A stretch of 64,000 bases of DNA from Streptomyces justiciae (GTDB taxonomy: Bacteria > Actinomycetota > Actinomycetes > Streptomycetales > Streptomycetaceae): assembly GCF_015163075.1 (NCBI RefSeq), contig NZ_JADDXU010000014.1:186001-250000 (forward strand), in the 5' to 3' direction. The notes beneath the pieces are model-generated. The model was not told where the DNA came from, did no database searches, and saw only the letters and a list, made by a program, of their open reading frames with translations. Positions 62,031 to 64,000 of this stretch are shown here, one piece after another; position 1 is the first letter of the stretch, and every line of letters begins with the position of its first letter. Made by a program: the position numbers and the translations under genes.

Positions 62031-64000
62031 CTACAGCCCGTACTTCTCGCGCGCTTCCTTCACAGCCGTCGCCTTCACCTCACCGCGCCGCGCCAGCTGC
62101 GCCAGCGCGGCCACGACGATCGACTCGGCGTCGACACCGAAGTGACGGCGGGCCGCCTCGCGGGTGTCGGAGAGGCCGAAGCCGTCCGCGCCCAGCGACG
62201 ACCAGTCCTGCTCGACCCACTGCGCGATCTGGTCCGGGACCTGACGCATGTAGTCGGAGACGGCCAGGACCGGGCCCTCGGCGCCGTGCAGCGCCTGACG
62301 GACGTACGGCACCCGCTCCTCACCGCGCAGCAGGGCCGCGTCGGCCTCCAGCGCGTCACGCCGCAGCTCGCTCCAGGACGTCGCGGACCAGACGTCGGCC
62401 GCCACGCCCCACTCCTCGGCCAGCAGCTGCTGCGCCTTCAGCGTCCAGTGGATCGCCGTGCCGGAGCCCAGCAGCTGGATGCGCGGGGCGTTGGCCGCGG
62501 CCACGTTCAGGCCCGCCGACTCCGCCGTGTTGAAGCGGTACAGGCCCTTGACGATGCCCTCGTCGATGCCGAGCCCGGAGGGCTTCGCCGGCTGCGGGAG
62601 CGGCTCGTTGTAGACCGTCAGGTAGTAGAAGACGTTCGGGTCCTCACCCGGGGCCGCCTCGCCGTACATCCGGCGCAGACCGTCCTTGACGATCGTGGCG
62701 ACCTCGTACGCGAACGCCGGGTCGTACGTCAGGGAGGCGGGGTTGGTCGCCGCGATGACCGGCGAGTGCCCGTCCGCGTGCTGGAGACCCTCACCCGTCA
62801 GCGTCGTACGCCCGGCCGTCGCACCGACCAGGAAGCCGCGGCCCAGCTGGTCGCCGAGCTGCCACATCTGGTCGGCCGTGCGCTGCCAGCCGAACATCGA
62901 GTAGAAGATGTAGAACGGGATCATCGCTTCGCCGTGCGTGGCGTACGCGGTCGACGCGGCGATGAAGTCGGCCATCGAACCGGCCTCGGTGATCCCCTCG
63001 TTGAGGATCTGGCCGTTCTTGGCCTCCTTGTAGTACATGAGCTGGTCGCGGTCGACCGGCTCGTACGTCTGGCCCTTGGGCGAGTAGATGCCCAGGGACG
63101 GGAAGAGGCTCTCCATGCCGAAGGTGCGCGCCTCGTCGGGGACGATCGGCACCCAGCGCTTGCCCGTCTCCTTGTCGCGGACCAGGTCCTTGATCAGGCG
63201 GACGAAGGCCATGGTGGTGGCCACGTTCTGGGAGCCGGAGCCCTTGTCGAAGGAGGCGAAGGCCTTCTCGGCGGGGGCGGGCAGCGGGGCGAGCGCGTGC
63301 GTGCGGCGGGCCGGGGCCGGGCCGCCGAGGGCCGCGCGGCGCTCCTGGAGGTAGCGCACCTCGGGGGAGTCGGCGCCGGGGTGGCCGTAGGGCACGACAC
63401 CGTCGACGAACTGGCTGTCCGAGATCGGCAGCTCAAGAAGATCACGCATCGTCTTGAACTCGTCCACCGTCAGCTTCTTCATCTGGTGGTTGGCGTTCTT
63501 CGACGCGAAGCCCTCGCCGAGCGTGTGGCCCTTGACCGTCTGGGCCAGGATCACCGTCGGCGCGCCCTTGAATTCGACCGCGGCCTTGTAGGCGGCGTAC
63601 ACCTTGCGCGCCTCGTGGCCACCGCGGGAGAGGTGGAAGCACTCCAGGATCTTGTCGTTGCTCAGCAGCTTCGCCATCTCGGCGAGCGCCGGGTCCTTGC
63701 CGAAGAAGTCCTGGCGGATGTAGGCGGCGTCGCGGGTCTGGTACGTCTGGACCTGCGCGTCCGGTACCTCGCGCAGCCGGCGTACGAGCGCGCCCGTGGT
63801 GTCGAGCTGGAACAGCTCGTCCCAGGCCGAGCCCCACAGCGTCTTGATGACGTTCCAGCCGGCGCCGCGGAACTGGGCCTCCAGCTCCTGCACGATCTTG
63901 AAGTTCGCGCGGACCGGGCCGTCGAGGCGCTGGAGGTTGCAGTTGATGACGAAGGTGAGGTTGTCGAGACCCTCACGCGAGGCCAGTGCGAGTGCCGCCG
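62031..64000 (-). CDS. aceE: Pyruvate dehydrogenase E1 component (homodimeric), C-terminal part
   Basis: About 656 residues of the homodimeric E1 are visible; the start lies past base 64000. The frame runs without break from the right edge (DNLTFVINCNLQRLDGPVRA, with the substrate/ThDP region). Later blocks are GWNVIKTLWGSAWDELFQLD, TVKGHTLGEGFASKNANHQM, VPDEARTFGMESLFPSLGIY, EGITEAGSMADFIAASTAYA and TAGRTTLTGEGLQHADGHSP. It decarboxylates pyruvate and hands the acetyl group to the lipoyl group of E2, which needs LipA/LipB encoded about 13 kb away. A clear terminator follows. Confidence 0.97.
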   Translation of the reverse strand, partial: AALALASREGLDNLTFVINCNLQRLDGPVRANFKIVQELEAQFRGAGWNVIKTLWGSAWDELFQLDTTGALVRRLREVPDAQVQTYQTRDAAYIRQDFFGKDPALAEMAKLLSNDKILECFHLSRGGHEARKVYAAYKAAVEFKGAPTVILAQTVKGHTLGEGFASKNANHQMKKLTVDEFKTMRDLLELPISDSQFVDGVVPYGHPGADSPEVRYLQERRAALGGPAPARRTHALAPLPAPAEKAFASFDKGSGSQNVATTMAFVRLIKDLVRDKETGKRWVPIVPDEARTFGMESLFPSLGIYSPKGQTYEPVDRDQLMYYKEAKNGQILNEGITEAGSMADFIAASTAYATHGEAMIPFYIFYSMFGWQRTADQMWQLGDQLGRGFLVGATAGRTTLTGEGLQHADGHSPVIAATNPASLTYDPAFAYEVATIVKDGLRRMYGEAAPGEDPNVFYYLTVYNEPLPQPAKPSGLGIDEGIVKGLYRFNTAESAGLNVAAANAPRIQLLGSGTAIHWTLKAQQLLAEEWGVAADVWSATSWSELRRDALEADAALLRGEERVPYVRQALHGAEGPVLAVSDYMRQVPDQIAQWVEQDWSSLGADGFGLSDTREAARRHFGVDAESIVVAALAQLARRGEVKATAVKEAREKYGL

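Overview
The window is about 71% GC with the codon bias, GTG/TTG starts, strong GGAGG ribosome sites and dense gene packing of a Streptomyces chromosome. Gene content and order (maltose operon, secreted amylases and pullulanase, glnII, glnA, lipA/lipB, aceE) match, from memory, the core-chromosome region around SCO2232 to SCO2183 of S. coelicolor, read in descending order. I saw no insertion sequence, phage, CRISPR array, tRNA or rRNA. The region looks mainly like conserved core.

Bases 1-16200 form a starch and maltodextrin module: the maltose repressor malR (cut by the window edge), the ABC importer malE-malF-malG without its ATPase, a cytoplasmic alpha-glucosidase, two secreted alpha-amylases (one with two tandem CBM20 starch-binding domains) and a 1800-residue secreted enzyme joining an alpha-amylase to a pullulanase. 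CTTGC-type operator motifs recur in front of malE, both amylases and the pullulanase, so MalR probably controls the whole set. Secreted enzymes cut starch, MalEFG imports the oligosaccharides (probably energised by MsiK encoded elsewhere), and the glucosidase releases glucose.

Bases 16200-29430 hold a receiver-PP2C phosphatase, a ferritin-like oxygenase candidate with its own ferredoxin reductase and TetR regulator, a membrane protein with a sigma-factor-like N-terminus, a TPR-like protein, a lipoprotein, a DUF1996 secreted protein, a NarL-type two-component system and an epimerase.

Bases 28860-46250 are bounded by nitrogen genes: a glnRII-like regulator with an unannotated 50-codon Cys-rich ORF upstream, glnII and glnA. 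Both glutamine synthetase genes have well-spaced GlnR boxes. Between them lie a gene frameshifted by a 41-bp repeat insertion, a MarR/hydrolase divergent pair, envelope proteins, a DUF2252 gene, a GAF-ANTAR gene with a rare TTA codon, a hydrolase-phosphotransferase fusion, htpX-pspAB and a HEAT-like protein.

Bases 46250-64000 run through an RDD protein, a DUF4191 protein, lipA, lipB, an NsdA-like regulator, a FAD oxidoreductase, an epimerase, TetR/SDR, a MarP-like serine protease, a secreted amidase, a FemX-like transferase, a WYL regulator and the C-terminal part of aceE. Lipoate synthesis (lipA/lipB) and pyruvate dehydrogenase E1 (aceE) are metabolically linked, because lipoate is the cofactor of the E2 partner.

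Most informative targets are the Cys-rich small ORF at 29535-29687, the repeat-induced frameshift at 30145-30185, the ferritin-like protein plus reductase operon at 19006-20897, and the sigma-like membrane protein at 20977-22899. All calls come from reading sequence by eye; no database was searched.
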